Positions 9,829-20,923 of a stretch of DNA of 64,000 bases are shown here, in pieces. How positions within the stretch are numbered: the stretch's first letter is position 1; every line of letters begins with the position of its first letter. The translations under genes and the position numbers were made by a program. Under the pieces are notes generated by a model, which did not search any database, was not told the origin of the DNA, and worked only from the letters and a program-made list of their open reading frames with translations. Location of the stretch: positions 21,890 to 85,889 of the forward strand of contig FN648523.1 of the NCBI GenBank assembly GCA_000310025.1, written 5' to 3'. Origin of the DNA: Ectocarpus siliculosus. Its lineage: Eukaryota > Sar > Phaeophyceae > Ectocarpales > Ectocarpaceae.

Positions 9829-12358
9829 CAGTAGAGGTCCCTGTTTAAGGCCGCAAATTTAAGGCCGGTGGCCCTTTTTAAGGCCGGTGAAATCGTCTGT
9901 CACACTTTCCTTCCTTTTTAAGGCCGCATAGGCCTTAAACAGGGTTAGTCCCTATTTAAGGCCTATTAGGGCATCCGCGCACCCTATATAAGGCCGGTTT
10001 TGGTGTGACGCACCCAGTTCTTCGCCAGCATTATTCAAGCCGCAACACAACCACTCCAGAGATCTACACAACAGCAATACCTAGCGCATACCCCTACCGA
10101 CCCAACCAGTAGGGGCACACATGCCTTGTGCGGCTGGTGAACTGTGCCAACTGCCAGACCGTACGCCAGAAGCCCCTGACGGCCACCAATGTCACGGAGG
10201 GTGTGGCGGCAGACTGCACGGACTGTGTGGGGAACAAGACCAAGATGCGGAGTTCGAAACCGCCCGCATCTGCTATGCGTGCATTGCCTCCAAGCAAAAG
10301 CAAAAGGCTAGTGATGCCTCCACAGCTGGCAAGGGCTCCACAGCTGGCAAGGGCAAGCGCAAAGGGTCAGCCACGGAGAGCGGAGACACGGCAAGACCAA
10401 AAAAAACGAAACCAGCCAACCACCCGGACATGACTGGTTCGCGGACGCGGATGGACATCGGCACCAAGATGGAGATCCTACGTCTGCTGGACAAGGGCAC
10501 GCGGACGCAGAAGTCGATCGCAGAGCAGTTCAACTGCGGGGAGCGCACGGTGCGTAACGTCAAGGCCGAGCGGGCGAAGATAGAGAATCAGGCCGCCAAA
10601 ACTCGCAGCAGCGCCACCTCAAGGAAAAACCTTCGGGCGGGGGATTTTCCCGAGGTATGCTAGAGTATGTATTGATTTTTTTTTTGCAGCCTGAATTGTA
10701 CCACTCGGTGTTGATTTTTTTTTTTTGTCAGCCTGCCGTTTGTACCACACTCGGTTGATATCGCACTTTCAAGAAAAATCGCAGTGCTTCATGTGTGCAA
10801 ATAGCGACCCCCCCCAAAGCAGTCTGGATTATGCACTGAGATTATGCTTTGCGCGGTCAACTGCATTGGAAGCACCACGAACATTTTTCATCTGATGCAC
10901 CACCCACACACGACAAAAAAAGGCACAAACATATTTAAATTTATACACATTTTTTTCCACTGCTCATTTTATCTGCATGTGCATTTTGGCTAGGGTGGCG
11001 TGAACTTTCGTGCTGGTGCGTAACTTTGTGATATTATTCATCCGTGAAAGCAGTACCGTTCTAACCCGCGCACACCGATTTGAACCCTGTGGTGCTTGCT
11101 GCTGACTTTGTACAGTTGGATTCTTTAGTTTTGGACCTCGTCAACAAGGCGCGGATGGCGAAGTACACCGTCACCGGCAACGTTATCCGATCGTTCGGCC
11201 GCTCTGCCAAGGCCACCCTGTTGGGCTCGGAAAAAACGACTGACTCCGTGAGGAAGAGGCTCGAGGACTTCAAGGCTGGCGACAAGTGGAGCAAGAACTT
11301 CGTGAAGCGCAACGACCTCCACAGCCACAAACTTCATGGGACGGCCGGCAGCGTCGACCACGACCGCATCAAAGAGGGCATGGAGGAGGTCCGCGCTGCT
11401 TGCGAGAAGTACCCGGCGAGGAACATTTTCAACGTCGACGAGACCGGCATCCAGTGGAAGCTCATAGCCAGGAGGACGTATCTTGCCGCGTTCGAGGCAC
11501 TTTCGTCGCACTTCGGGGCTCTGGAGGCGGCAGCGGAGGGGAGCGGCAACCATGACGCCGCTTTCCACATTCAGAAGGCCAAAATGGCAATGATCGCAGC
11601 GCATGGTTCGAAGGCAACGAGGCAGACAGACATGAGGCAATTTTTGTAGACTCGATAGGCGCAAGGGGGGAGGCATCAGTTGAGTGTGGTTCTCACGCGT
11701 CCGGTGTCATGTCCAGTTTCATCCTTGTATTTTCAACTTTCGTGTGCCGTTGTTAGTGTATCTGGGGGTGGAGAGGTCGGGCTGTTCGATTTTTGTGTCG
11801 ACTTTGTGTTCGACGGGTAAGCACCAGTTGGTCAGTCGGTGCAACATGTGCATTTTTCCATGGTTGTTGTGTTGTGCAGATCGTCGGACTTTTTTTTGCT
11901 GTGGGCGTCCTCTCATTCTGATCAGGATTGGCAGTATTATTGTCGACCTTCACGAGGGTGTCACTCGATGAGATATGTATGTACTTCGCACGTACCAAGT
12001 GAAATACTTCTAATATACTTCTACATATTTTCTGTTGACGTCAGCTGCGGCAGCAAGTAATACATATTTGGAAATATGCAACATCATTTTTTGTCACGAC
12101 TTGTGCGGCAATATTTATCTTTCATGTATAGCGTGCTTCCTGCGAGCCTTCAGACAAGTTGGAGCCCGCCACCGTCCCGAAAGGCTTGAGTGCAGCATCA
12201 ATATTCCTCAATAAGGCCGGTCTTATTGAGGAAAACTCAATCCTCTATAAGGCCGGTACCGGCCTTAAACAAGACCCGTTCCCAATAAGGCCGGGTGCCC
12301 TATTTAAGGCCGGTTATTTCGTCTGTCACAGGGCGGCCTTAAACAGGGACCTCTACTG
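9829..12358 (+). mobile_element. pogo/Tigger-like (Tc1/mariner superfamily) DNA transposon, internally deleted
   Basis: Terminal inverted repeats are CAGTAGAGGTCCCTGTTTAA at 9829 and its complement ending at 12358, extending through AAGGCCGC. A TA dinucleotide flanks both ends (9827-9828 and 12359-12360), the target duplication expected of this superfamily. Subterminal AAGGCCGG/AAGGCCGC motifs recur within about 130 bp of both ends, likely transposase binding sites. The 2.53-kb body encodes a spliced transposase remnant (10121-11649). The intact TIRs suggest a fairly recent insertion or trans-mobilisation by a full-length relative. The element sits beside another transposon that starts at 12415. 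Confidence 0.88.
10121..11649 (+). CDS. Truncated pogo/Tigger transposase (zinc finger, CENP-B-type HTH, broken DDE_1)
   Basis: Exon 10121-10654 and exon 11116-11649 join in phase (donor GAG|GTATGC, acceptor TTTGTACAG) to give about 355 residues. Residues about 3-62 form a Cys/His cluster (HQCHGGCGGRLHGLCG, then ICYAC) typical of transposon-borne zinc fingers. A basic linker follows, then a psq/CENP-B N-terminal helix-turn-helix (IGTKMEILRLLDKGTRTQKS). The second exon starts with the CENP-B-type HTH (LDSLVLDLVNKAR..., then WSKNFVKRNDL) and reaches NIFNVDETGIQWKL, the start of the DDE_1 catalytic domain with its first Asp. Directly after RRTYL the protein jumps to a C-terminal tail (KATRQTDMRQFL), so the catalytic core with the second and third acidic residues is missing. 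It can probably bind DNA but not transpose. Confidence 0.85.
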
Positions 12359-13130
12359 TATAGCTACAACAGAGCGCAGTGTACGGCATACAAAAGACCT
12401 TTATTAGTGCGTTACAAGGGCGCACAAAAAAAGTCTTCCCGCACACCTACCCGACCCCCCCCCCCCCCCCCTGGAGGGGGACGAAAAAAATTTTCTTTTT
12501 TCGTGGTACATTTTTTGTGGAAGGCTTTGTTAGCTTTCTCCCTCTCCATTGGTTATGCTTTCGTGTGCTGGTGTTTACGGCACGCACAAGTGCACAAGGA
12601 CCTTGTTACCACGTAGTTGTTGGATAGGTTTGAGATAATTGATGGTGTGTACATTCGGCGCCGGAAGATCGCTACTTCAGTATAAATAGTTGTGATGGCA
12701 ACTTGCTTGGTGATGGGCTACAGGTTGGATGGGCTACTAACTTCTAGTTGGTTTTCAAGTTTTGGGAGTACAGTGCTTGGGGACACCCCCTCAAGCATTA
12801 GAAGTAACTTCGAACTTCTCAATGCTTCTGCGACAAGTCCGCGACATTTGACCTCGGGCGAATAATGCAGAATAGCACACGACACGCCAGAACCAAGCCG
12901 TGGAATCCAAGCATACTCAATGCGCCAACATTCCGAGGAGGGGCTGCTGATGAGCCTACGGCAGTAACACCACCTTCACCACGTGCAACACCCGTCCACA
13001 ATTGCAATTACCGTGCGTTCAAGTACTTATTCACTCCCCCAGGCCCCTCCACCTCCCTCAACAAGACTAAACTGCCGTTTCTTCAAGCGCTTTCGCCCCG
13101 AGCGCCTTCGCCCTCCCTCCGCGTCCCCCC

Positions 13131-13367
13131 TCACCCCCACCCTCCCCTCCCCCTGCTCCTCCTCCTCCCTCCCCTCCACCCCTCCCTCCCCCTCCCCCTC
13201 CTCCTCCTCCGTCTCCTCCGACGAGGAGCTCTCGTCCTCCTCGTCCTCCTCGACGACGACGACGACGACGACGAGCTCTCGTCCTCAACCGAGTCCCCCT
13301 TCTCCGCTGACGACTCGTCTGAGGGTGACTCGTCTGAGAGCGACTCATCTGTACCATCAACCCCCAC
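13131..13367 (-). pseudogene. Out-of-frame acidic Ser/Asp/Glu tail of the zinc-finger gene
   Basis: Immediately after the stop at 13357 the neighbouring frame encodes an acidic, Ser-rich stretch (DGTDESLSDESPSDESS) followed by a poly-Ser run and an Arg-rich run. It continues the C-terminal character of the gene so well that a 1-base slip in the G/C-run at 13361-13370 (real mutation or sequencing error) is the simplest explanation. The poly-Ser/poly-Arg part comes from a GAC/CTC triplet-rich tract and could be low-complexity noise. Confidence 0.35.
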
Positions 13368-15786
13368 CGCCCCCGACGAAGACCTTACGGCGTACTACGG
13401 GGGCTTTGCTAGCCGTACTCTTCTGGTGTGGGACCGTTCGGCGTGCGACGGGGGCTCTGACAGCCGTACCCTTGCCCTTTAGCTTTCCCAACACCGCCGC
13501 CTTCTCAGCCTCGCCTACGGCAAAGCTCCTTGTGAACTTCTCAGTGTTGGGATCTGCCTCGTTCAGCGCCAACGAAGTCGCATGCTCGTTTTCTACGTGG
13601 TGGGACATGGAGTACTTCCACACCCACCTGTCAGGGCTGCAAAACAAGCACTTCAGGGGTGCGTTGGTGCAAGGTGTAGATGACGTGGACTTCAACAACG
13701 CTTTCAGGCCTAAAGCAACGCGACTTGATCGCGAGTCCAACTTGGGCGCGAGAGAACAGGTGGAGTGTATCTGAGGCGCAGCCTTCCCCGTCTTTTCTTC
13801 GACAACCCACGTCTTGCACTTCTCCCCAACGTCCCCGCCACAAAAGCCGCACGTGTTGCGCTGCTGTCGGCCCTGTGGGAGCGGCAGTACCACGAACGGA
13901 AATGCATTCAAAACAAAACGTTGTCAGCGTTCCTGCAGGTTTTTGTCCAACTTGGAATGTCAGGCAGTCCTTTGAACTCACAGAAAAAAACGGATGCACG
14001 TGCGTACGAGCGTCCTACCTCATTCTGAAGGATGTGCCCCCCCATGTGCTGCGGCAGTAGTTTCGCGCCCACCTCCGAGAAGCACAGCGGGCACTCCACT
14101 TTCCCATCAACAGAAGCTGTCGGAACTTCCTCCGTCTCGCGAGCCCCGCCCGCCATGCAAGTGAGGTCATCATGAAGAGGAAGAGGGGCGACTTGGTTGC
14201 GTGGTGGGGGTCGCACGTCAGGGACCGCCGCCCAGCCTTGCACCCTTTCCACCTCTGCTTGGAGTACGTGCTGTGTGGTGATCAACTCGTCGATGCTGAA
14301 CACGTACGTCTGCTTGTCCACCTCCAACGTCGGGTTCAGATCCTCGACAAGGGCAAGGGAGCAGCTGTAAGTAGTAGCTGTGTGCAGCTTTCGGTTCTCC
14401 CACTCAAACGTCGAACCATCGCCGTCACCTCCGACCAGCTTTATCCTCATTAGCTGCCCCTTGACCACCTGACCATCTGCGGCCTCGCCGCCAGCTGCTG
14501 GTGGCGCAGTTACGAGTAGAACCCCGACACAGTAGCTCACGGGTTGTTGACGTCCTGCGCGAAGCCTGAATAGCGCCGCAAACGGGGAGCCGACCTGCAA
14601 CGCTGTGCCCGAGTCATCCAAGCTAGCGCTACCCTCCCTGCCAGCGTCGTGAAATTCCGCACACGTGCGAGCCGATCCCTGGAGGCCTTGCCGGCGTGAG
14701 GCCCAGTGTACTCCTTAACCGCGGAGGCCTTGAAGATCTATCGTAAACACAAAGTTACACCGAAAGATACGTGCCATGGCCGACAAACAGCAGGACACGC
14801 GCAAAATAGAGCTCGGGATTAGGTTTGCTTGCATCTGCGTGTACCGCAACGGTGCGTGATTGGCGTTCAAGAACGGGTCGCAAACAAACGTTTATAATTT
14901 CAACCGTACACACGACTAGTCTTAGTCCATTGCTTGTCACGCCCAAAATAGTTGTGTGCAAGATGGTCGGTGGTGCGTTCACATGGTGTTCACTAGACGA
15001 ATATTTGGTACCTTGCCTGGCCTGGGAAAGAAAAGCACCTCGCACCTTCTTCTCGCCGACTTGGCACACATGGGCTGTGGGTAGATGAGCTTGGCTCTTC
15101 TCCCTCCGTGTCCAGCGCCTCTCGGAGTACAGCGTTGTCGGAGTCCCCGCCACCGTCACTTGGCGGTGCTCGTCGGTTTCCAAAAACTAAGCAGTGTATT
15201 TTTTTTACCTCTTAGCTTGAGCAGCATTCCTGCGCATGTGAGTAAATGTTGATTCACCCGCCGCTTAGAGACCGAAGCAAGTATTGTCTATTTGTTCTAC
15301 ATACATACGTAGGCGACGTTTTCACGCACATCGACAAACACATCAACAGAGTTGCATGCACCCTTTGATACTTTGCGCGACGTTCAGCGAGATCTTGGCA
15401 AGTCTCGGACGAGTTGAAACGGAGGTAAGCACAAGTAAACAGACCAAACAATGTGAATGTGGACACCGCCATCGTCCTCACTTGTGTGCGGTCGACGCCT
15501 CGTGCTGCTTTACTTGAAACTGACTCAGCCCTTCACCGGTGCCGACGTAGTGCTGGCACGTGCTGCAAACCCAGTTGCCGCTGCTGTTCTTCGCAGCGAT
15601 TTGTGCAACAGGCAAACGCGATCTGTTCGCATGCGATGGGCGTGCGGAAGTGGCAGGCAAGGGCAGGAGACACAACTTGGGCAGCACGGGTTGAGTGGCC
15701 AGCTCTGCAGAGGCACGAATGCCCCCGCGGCACACATCGTGCCAACTGGGTTGTGCCGGTCTGCATTTCGCGCTTTTTTTTCTCAA
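13357..15786 (-). CDS. Transposon-associated multi-zinc-finger protein
   Basis: Three exonic segments are clear on the minus strand. (1) About 15786-15482 ends with a C2H2/U1-like finger, WVCSTCQHYVG followed by QHEASTAHK, and a GTGAGG donor. (2) About 14660-14019 encodes a beta-rich stretch, then CPLCFSEVGAKLLPQHMGGH, and stops at donor GAG|GTAGGA. (3) 13872-13357 begins after a CCACAG acceptor, in phase, with CGFCGGDVGEKCKTW, then CTNAPLKCLFC and VWKYSMSHHVENEH. The order CPxC..H..GGHIL, then CGFCG, then CxNxPxxCxxC..WxYxMxxH is a recurrent domain of transposon-linked genes in fungi and algae; its role is unknown, and nucleic-acid binding is inferred. The link between segments 1 and 2 is unresolved. 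The C-terminus meets a frame change in a G-run near 13361-13370. Confidence 0.6.
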
Positions 15787-16194
15787 ACTTCGTCATGCTG
15801 CTGCTGCTACCGCTGCGGCTGCTGCTGCTGCTGTTGAGACTCCCGCTTCTGCCGCTTCCAGCCGCACGGGAAGCAGCACAACACAACCCCCGCAGCTGTC
15901 GCTGCCAGCTACACGGGCAGCAGTAGGACGACGTTTGGTATGCACAGCATGACGACAGATTGCTCCGCATTTCGCCGCACACTTCATCTTGCGCTCAAGC
16001 TTGTGTGTGTTGTTGCTATTGCTGCTGCTGCGAGGCAGGTTATTGCAAAATGCAAGCAAGGAAATGTCACAGAATAGTCCTCTACACTCACTCTTCGTGC
16101 TGTTGCGAAGTCTCATGCTGCCCGGCGGTGCGCTCGTCCACTCCTGAACCGTCGCCGAAGTTGTATCCACAGCGGCAAACGAACTCCGAGCCAT
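15787..16194 (-). CDS. Possible upstream exon region of the zinc-finger gene (Cys-rich, Ala tract)
   Basis: A minus-strand frame contains a Cys-rich cluster (KMKCAAKCGAICRHAVH) and ends in an Ala run encoded by a (CTG/GCA)n tract at about 15793-15840. Other frames here are also Cys-rich. It probably contains 5' exons of the gene ending at 13357, but no splice chain could be fixed. Confidence 0.25.
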
Positions 16195-17132
16195 CTGCTC
16201 GCTCTCGGCAAACGCGGTTTAGCCAAGCCGTCTTGTCGAAGGGAGTCGTTGACAGGTATCCCCTCCCAAAGGAGACCATGCTCATTGTGACCACTCCTCC
16301 CAGGCTCTCTCTCTCTCCTCTTCTGCGGACGGTACCGTTGCTGTGGTGCACGCAAGCTCAGCTCGCCCACAGGGGCTACGTGGGTTGCCACTACCCCCGT
16401 GCATGAAATGTGCCCCCTTTATATATAGGATTTAGTAGGGGCGTGTTTATATAGGATATTGTATGACGTCGGGGGGGGGGGGGATGGGCCTTCGTACCCC
16501 CTCTCCCCCCCGGAGTCTCAAAAAAAGTTTTGTCGGGTAGGTGTTGGAAAAAATGTTTTGTGCGCCCTTGGCGTACATACGGATTTATTTTGTGCATTCA
16601 ACTGCAAGTACTGCTGTCGAGGTTACTCGATCTCTTTGCTTGTAGAACACCTCGTTTGGATAGCGCTTGTGATCACGGAACAAGTTTCTTCCCCCTCAAG
16701 AATATCAACAGGTCCTGGTGGTTCAGTTACCAGTCTTCGATGATACTCTGGAGTACTGCTGTAGTCCACGTCGTACGTGTTCATACAGACGTCGGACCAT
16801 CAGACAGAGATGTTTTGTGTCAAGGAAATCAAGACACAGCTGTAGGGGGGCCGATATAAGGTGGTGTGAATAAGGCGGAATGCCCGATATAAGGCGGCCG
16901 AATTCTGCGCCCACAACCCAGACCTTAGTTCGGGTCGGTCCCTGTGTAAGGCGGTAAACCCCTATCTCAAACCCGATATAAGGCGATTATCATCTTCGCA
17001 TCCGCGGTATGCCCTCTGCAAATCACCTATTCTTCTCTGACATCACGCACCTGGGCGAGTGAACACTGCTGCAACATTTTAGGAGTACTGTTTTGTCGAC
17101 ACAGCTATCCATCGCGCTATACGGTAGCTTAA

Positions 17133-17590
17133 CCCTCCTAGTTCTGGAAGTCCAAATGGGGACACTTTGGGGACACTTTGGGACACATCACTCAAATGTC
17201 CATTTACCGCACTGTAGTCACCCTAGGCTCCGCTGTATGCAACTTACGTGAGAACCTTTGGTCTATCATGGTTGGCTGAGGTGGTACGCTGTGTGATGTG
17301 CTGTGTGATGCCTCTCCTGGGCCTCTGACTTGGTGCACACATCTCCCAACCCGCGTGCCCCCCAGTTCGCAAAACTGCACATCACCTGGTACTGGAAACA
17401 TTTGCTGACTTGGCGTCAGTATGAAAAGTGTCCCCACGTGTTTTGGGGACACTTTTCATACAGAAGCCAAGTCACCCTTTGTCTGGCAAGGAGCTCAGAT
17501 TCTTTGGAGGGACTGCAGCCCCTCGACCAATGGCTGACATTTTTTTTTTTCGTTTTTTTTTGTTTGCGGAGGGACTGGGTACAAGGAGGG
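17133..17590. mobile_element. piggyBac-type MITE (TTAA target duplication)
   Basis: TTAA at 17129-17132 and 17591-17594 flanks a 458-bp unit whose ends are CCCTCCTAGTTCTGGAAGTCC-like on the left and the complement of CCCTCCTTGTACCCAGTCCC on the right. TTAA duplication with CCC-starting termini is the hallmark of the piggyBac superfamily. No transposase is present. Near the middle is a large hairpin (17407-17473), and GGGGACAC motifs recur near the left end. It lies inside the older element at 16837-18984. Confidence 0.75.
17407..17473. repeat. 29-bp-arm hairpin inside the MITE
   Basis: GTATGAAAAGTGTCCCC at 17419-17435 is exactly complementary to 17445-17461 across a 9-nt loop. Pairing continues outward with GACTTGG/CCAAGTC and about three mismatches, giving arms of 29 bp. 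Confidence 0.88.
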
Positions 17591-18054
17591 TTAACGATAC
17601 ATCCAAAAGCTACGATGAAAGGTTTTGAATTCGATATTGGAATCATGGTATAGTATTGGGTTGTTGTGGTCTTGCTCTTCCCTGTGTGTTCTGTCTTCTG
17701 TAAGTGTTCGGTGGGGAGGGGCGGATATTTTTGCTTGGCTGATGAGAACCGAGCACGGGGAATATCCCGGAACTTAGAGAGCGGTGGGCACGATCGATCA
17801 TAGAATTAGCGCGCTGTTGCCCCGGTTGGTGATGTTTGATTTTTCCATTTTCATGTCTACCTCACGTCGGGTGTAGAGGGGGGTCGTAGGTTTCAGAATA
17901 TTAATATTTGGTGAATTTGTATTGCTTTGCCGACTCTTGAGGGCCATCTTTGTGTGTCTTGCCGTTCTCGGCAGTAAGTTAGTCTGTGACCACGGCATCG
18001 ACCGAATGAAGGAGTGTTGGATCAACACAGACAGATGAACCATGACATTCACAA

Positions 18055-18140
18055 CAACAGCGACGACAAAAGAACAACATCAACCACCACCACAACAACA
18101 ACAACAACCACCACCACAACAACAAACAACAACAATTTTA
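18055..18140. repeat. (CAA/CCA)n microsatellite
   Basis: CAA and CCA triplets dominate these bases, with interruptions. It lies inside the degenerate element at 16837-18984 and is probably not coding. Confidence 0.8.
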
Positions 18141-19394
18141 ATTGGAATCCGAAACATATCGCGAAATGAAAAGACAATCGGTTGAGCTTTTCAACATCCA
18201 TATAGTGCAACCAACAACTGTCATATCCGTCAATAGGCCACACGTTGTGCCAATCGGTAAGCCATCAAATTCCCGATCGTTCAGGGTATGATCCACGTCC
18301 GCGTGCGGCAGTCGGACATATCAGAAGTCTCTAATAGGCGGATAGATGCAGTAGAGTCTTTGCGTTTTTTTCTTGCATGAGCTAGGTGTGCCGCGAAGAG
18401 TTTTGTGCGTTTTCGTCCTATTTATTGTAGCTACAGAATGGATGTTTTTATTATTCGTAGACGAGGAAGTACAAGAATAGTGCTTTACCCCGTACGCAAG
18501 GGCCAAGCGTCATGGACGCAGAACACAATAAAAATGTTTTCGTGCCACAAATGCTTTGGTCCAGTTGGCTAGACTGTTGCTCTTCAAGAAGGTATTACAG
18601 ACGTTGTTCCTCGCATCGGCACCCAAAAGAGCAAACATTTAAGTGCTTGTGACAAGTGCGTGGATATTGTGTACCAGAGGGCTTGTATCGCTCTGGCATC
18701 GGATGTAATACCGCTGCTGAGTACAGCAGTGGTAGGTTTAATCGTTGCTCGTTGTACTTGTTTTTGGTGGAAACATGGCACGTGATCATCTTGCACTCAA
18801 CGACGCGCCGTGAGGTGAAACCCACCAAGCTGAAGACCCATTTTGCCCTAAGTAAGGCCATCACCGCCCAGAATACGGCGTTAACCGCCTTAATTCACGC
18901 CATGTTCACGAGTAAGGCGGCTGCCCGATGTAGGGCGGTTGTGTTCACCACGCACACCACCGCCTTATACCAGGCCCCCTACTGCACCAACAGCTCCAGA
19001 GAGGTACGGCCAGCTCCGTGAAAGAAGTCAGCTTGAAGCAGAAGGTGGCAGCATCAAGGAGTGAAGCTCTCGAATCCTCGTAATTTCCACCTCGTCGGCA
19101 CTGCGCAGCAACTGCGCAGAGGTTAGGTTTTGTTTCTGTGAGGACACTGCTGGACAGCAGTATTACCGTAGGACTCATGTACGTTGTCGGGGGGGCACTG
19201 TCTACTGTTCTGATTTTGCGCTTGTCGGCTGGAAGGCATCCCCAGCGTCAACGTGCCGGTGCTCTACTTTTAGAAAATCCGGCAAAGCACATCCAACTAA
19301 CCGAGATTCCCTCAATACGTCTTTGCACGGCAGTTGGCCACCACCAAGCGATTGCTTACTGCTGTGCCATGCATTCATACTGTTTTCTGAAGAC

Positions 19395-19905
19395 AACGGA
19401 TTTTTTATGTTGGCTAATTTTGAAAACAAACGCAAGAGCTCCAGAAATTGCCCAACAGACACACTAGTCCAGTCGGAAGGAATCGCGAAAAACAGAAATA
19501 GTTGACTCTCGCGCAGGGCGGCAGTAGAGGCTACCCCAAAACATACTTTTCACGCCTCTACCTCCACACGCCTCACTTGAAATCAAGATAAAATTTCACA
19601 CCATTGTAAATTCAGGTCAATAGAGCCTAAACGGAAAGCGCTCAAATAAGGTCGCGCATCAGCTACTGCTGTAAACCCGCAGTTGAGGAGATTGGGGTCA
19701 GTGGCGGCGAGCACGGCTGTGACAACTGTTGGATGCCGCTTGGTTCCGGCGCAGATTTCGGACTGTCTTCAAGGCTGCTGCGACCTTCGATATTTCAGCT
19801 CCAGTAGCAAACCTGAACGTGCCAGCACGCACGACGCACGATGCCTCTTCATCGTGTCTTGTACTGATGACAATAGAACCCCAAAGCTAACCCTAACCCT
19901 TAAAG
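19395..19905. repeat. Dispersed repeat, copy 1
   Basis: Three blocks recur at 27.3-28.0 kb: 19395-19655 (inverted there at about 27743-27985), 19657-19716 (direct there at 27509-27568, containing CTACTGCTGTAAACCCGCAG) and 19700-19850 (inverted there at about 27325-27470). Identity is roughly 75-85 % by eye. The shared peptide-like string QSEGIAKNRN lies in an open frame in both copies, hinting at an old coding origin. AACCCTAACCC at about 19890 is a two-unit telomere-like motif. Confidence 0.7.
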
Positions 19906-20043
19906 TTGTTTTCTTTCTTTGAATAGTATTGAAGTGATGGAAAAGAGGCAGCGTCAAACCCCTTTTCTTCACCCCCTTAACGTAAACGGCCGAACTCTCC
20001 GTGCTCCCACCGCCGTTCGATACATAGCACTCCGAAGCTGCAG

Positions 20044-20923
20044 GTTCCCGCAGTTGCCGGGGAAAGTAAAACTCGTAGTGCCTCGAACGACGGCGATCAC
20101 CAACCGGAACTGCCTGAGATGTCTTCGATTCAGCTTATCGACACCCCTCTCCTCCAAGAACCAGGTGAGCCCGCCAGCGCACACGCCGCAAATAGTCAGC
20201 AACGGCTTCAGTGTTTCAGCGTCCGTACATGCCCCCCGCCCTCCCCCTGTTCTCTTTGACACCAAGTCTGACCTTCATTTTATTGCTATTCCAGTTGCCC
20301 ACCCGATTTAGTGTGGAGGGGGAGGTTCAGTGCCCCTTTTGATGCCACGAAGCCTTTGTGTCGTTTGTTACTATTCCCGTTGACCACTCGTGGTATCCTC
20401 GCGCCCCGACCAGCCACCCAACCACCGCTGTCGTTGGTGGCCCCACCTGTTTCATACCTGTCAGGTGGATGGCAGCTTCCAGGCAACGGAATCTCCATGG
20501 ACGCGACCGGTGGTTAGTGGTGTACCAAGCTGGGGAGGCTGCTGCTTTTTTTTTATTGAGAAATCTTTATTTTCACCATATATCTAGGTCGATGATGTAC
20601 GTGGTGGTTATCGGGATGATGGTGTACAGCACTCACACGCTGCACCCCACCAAGCAGTTTGGGCGTGGTCAGCCAACGAGGGCAACGTTGAGCCTTCCTC
20701 CGGTCAGGGTGAGCCTCTTGCTCTGACGGGTCGTCCGTGTGCTCCAGCTCCCGCTCTCTTTCTCTCTCCAATTGAGCCGGAAGCGCAAATAAATCGCCTG
20801 CTCGTGGACTTGGAAACCTACCTAAGTATGCACACGGTTCGCGCGCACACGCGTCGCTTTAGCTACTACAACAGTGGTGACCGGTCGGAACAAGCTATAG
20901 AGCTTTCTCTCTTAGACCCGTAG
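20044..20923 (+). CDS. Exons of an unidentified gene, C-terminal part
   Basis: Two exons look convincingly coding although neither opens with ATG. Exon 20044-20164 (acceptor GAAGCTGCAG, donor CAG|GTGAGC, ending in phase 1) encodes an acidic stretch including PELPEMSSIQLIDTPLLQEP. Exon 20588-20923 (acceptor ATATATCTAG, stop TAG) gives 111 residues starting VDDVRGGYRDDG and including INRLLVDLETYLSMHTVRAH and a polar C-terminus. The phases do not join directly, so at least one exon lies between; a candidate is 20465-20510 after the acceptor ATACCTGTCAG (VDGSFQATESPWTRP). No domain is recognised. The gene lies about 800 bp upstream of the sulfotransferase on the same strand; upstream exons are not placed. 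Confidence 0.5.

Larger units (their letters stand above)
12415..16570 (-). mobile_element. 4.2-kb element with imperfect inverted termini carrying a zinc-finger gene
   Basis: CAAGGGCGCACAAAA at 12415-12429 recurs in reverse complement at 16556-16570. A second shared block (CACACCTACCCGAC-like) lies about 20 bp further in on each side (12442-12455 and 16532-16545). Inside each end lie C/G homopolymers and AAAATTTT-like stretches. The body holds one minus-strand multi-exon gene. No unambiguous target duplication could be read: GCGTTA on the left against GCGTAC on the right is weak. The superfamily is undecided; no DDE or other transposase domain was recognised, so it may be non-autonomous. Confidence 0.6.
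16837..18984. mobile_element. Degenerate second pogo-like element with AAGGCGG subterminal repeats
   Basis: The left end (from 16837, TGTAGGGGGGCC followed by GATATAAGGTGGTGTG) resembles the reverse complement of the right end (CAGTAGGGGGCCTGGTATAA, then GGCGGTGGTGTG, ending at 18984). As in the 9829-12358 element, the ends contain repeated ATAAGGCGG motifs spread over about 150 bp, here AAGGCGG in place of AAGGCCGG. No transposase remains and no clean TA duplication is visible. The ends are mutated, so this is older. It contains a nested piggyBac-type MITE. Confidence 0.55.
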
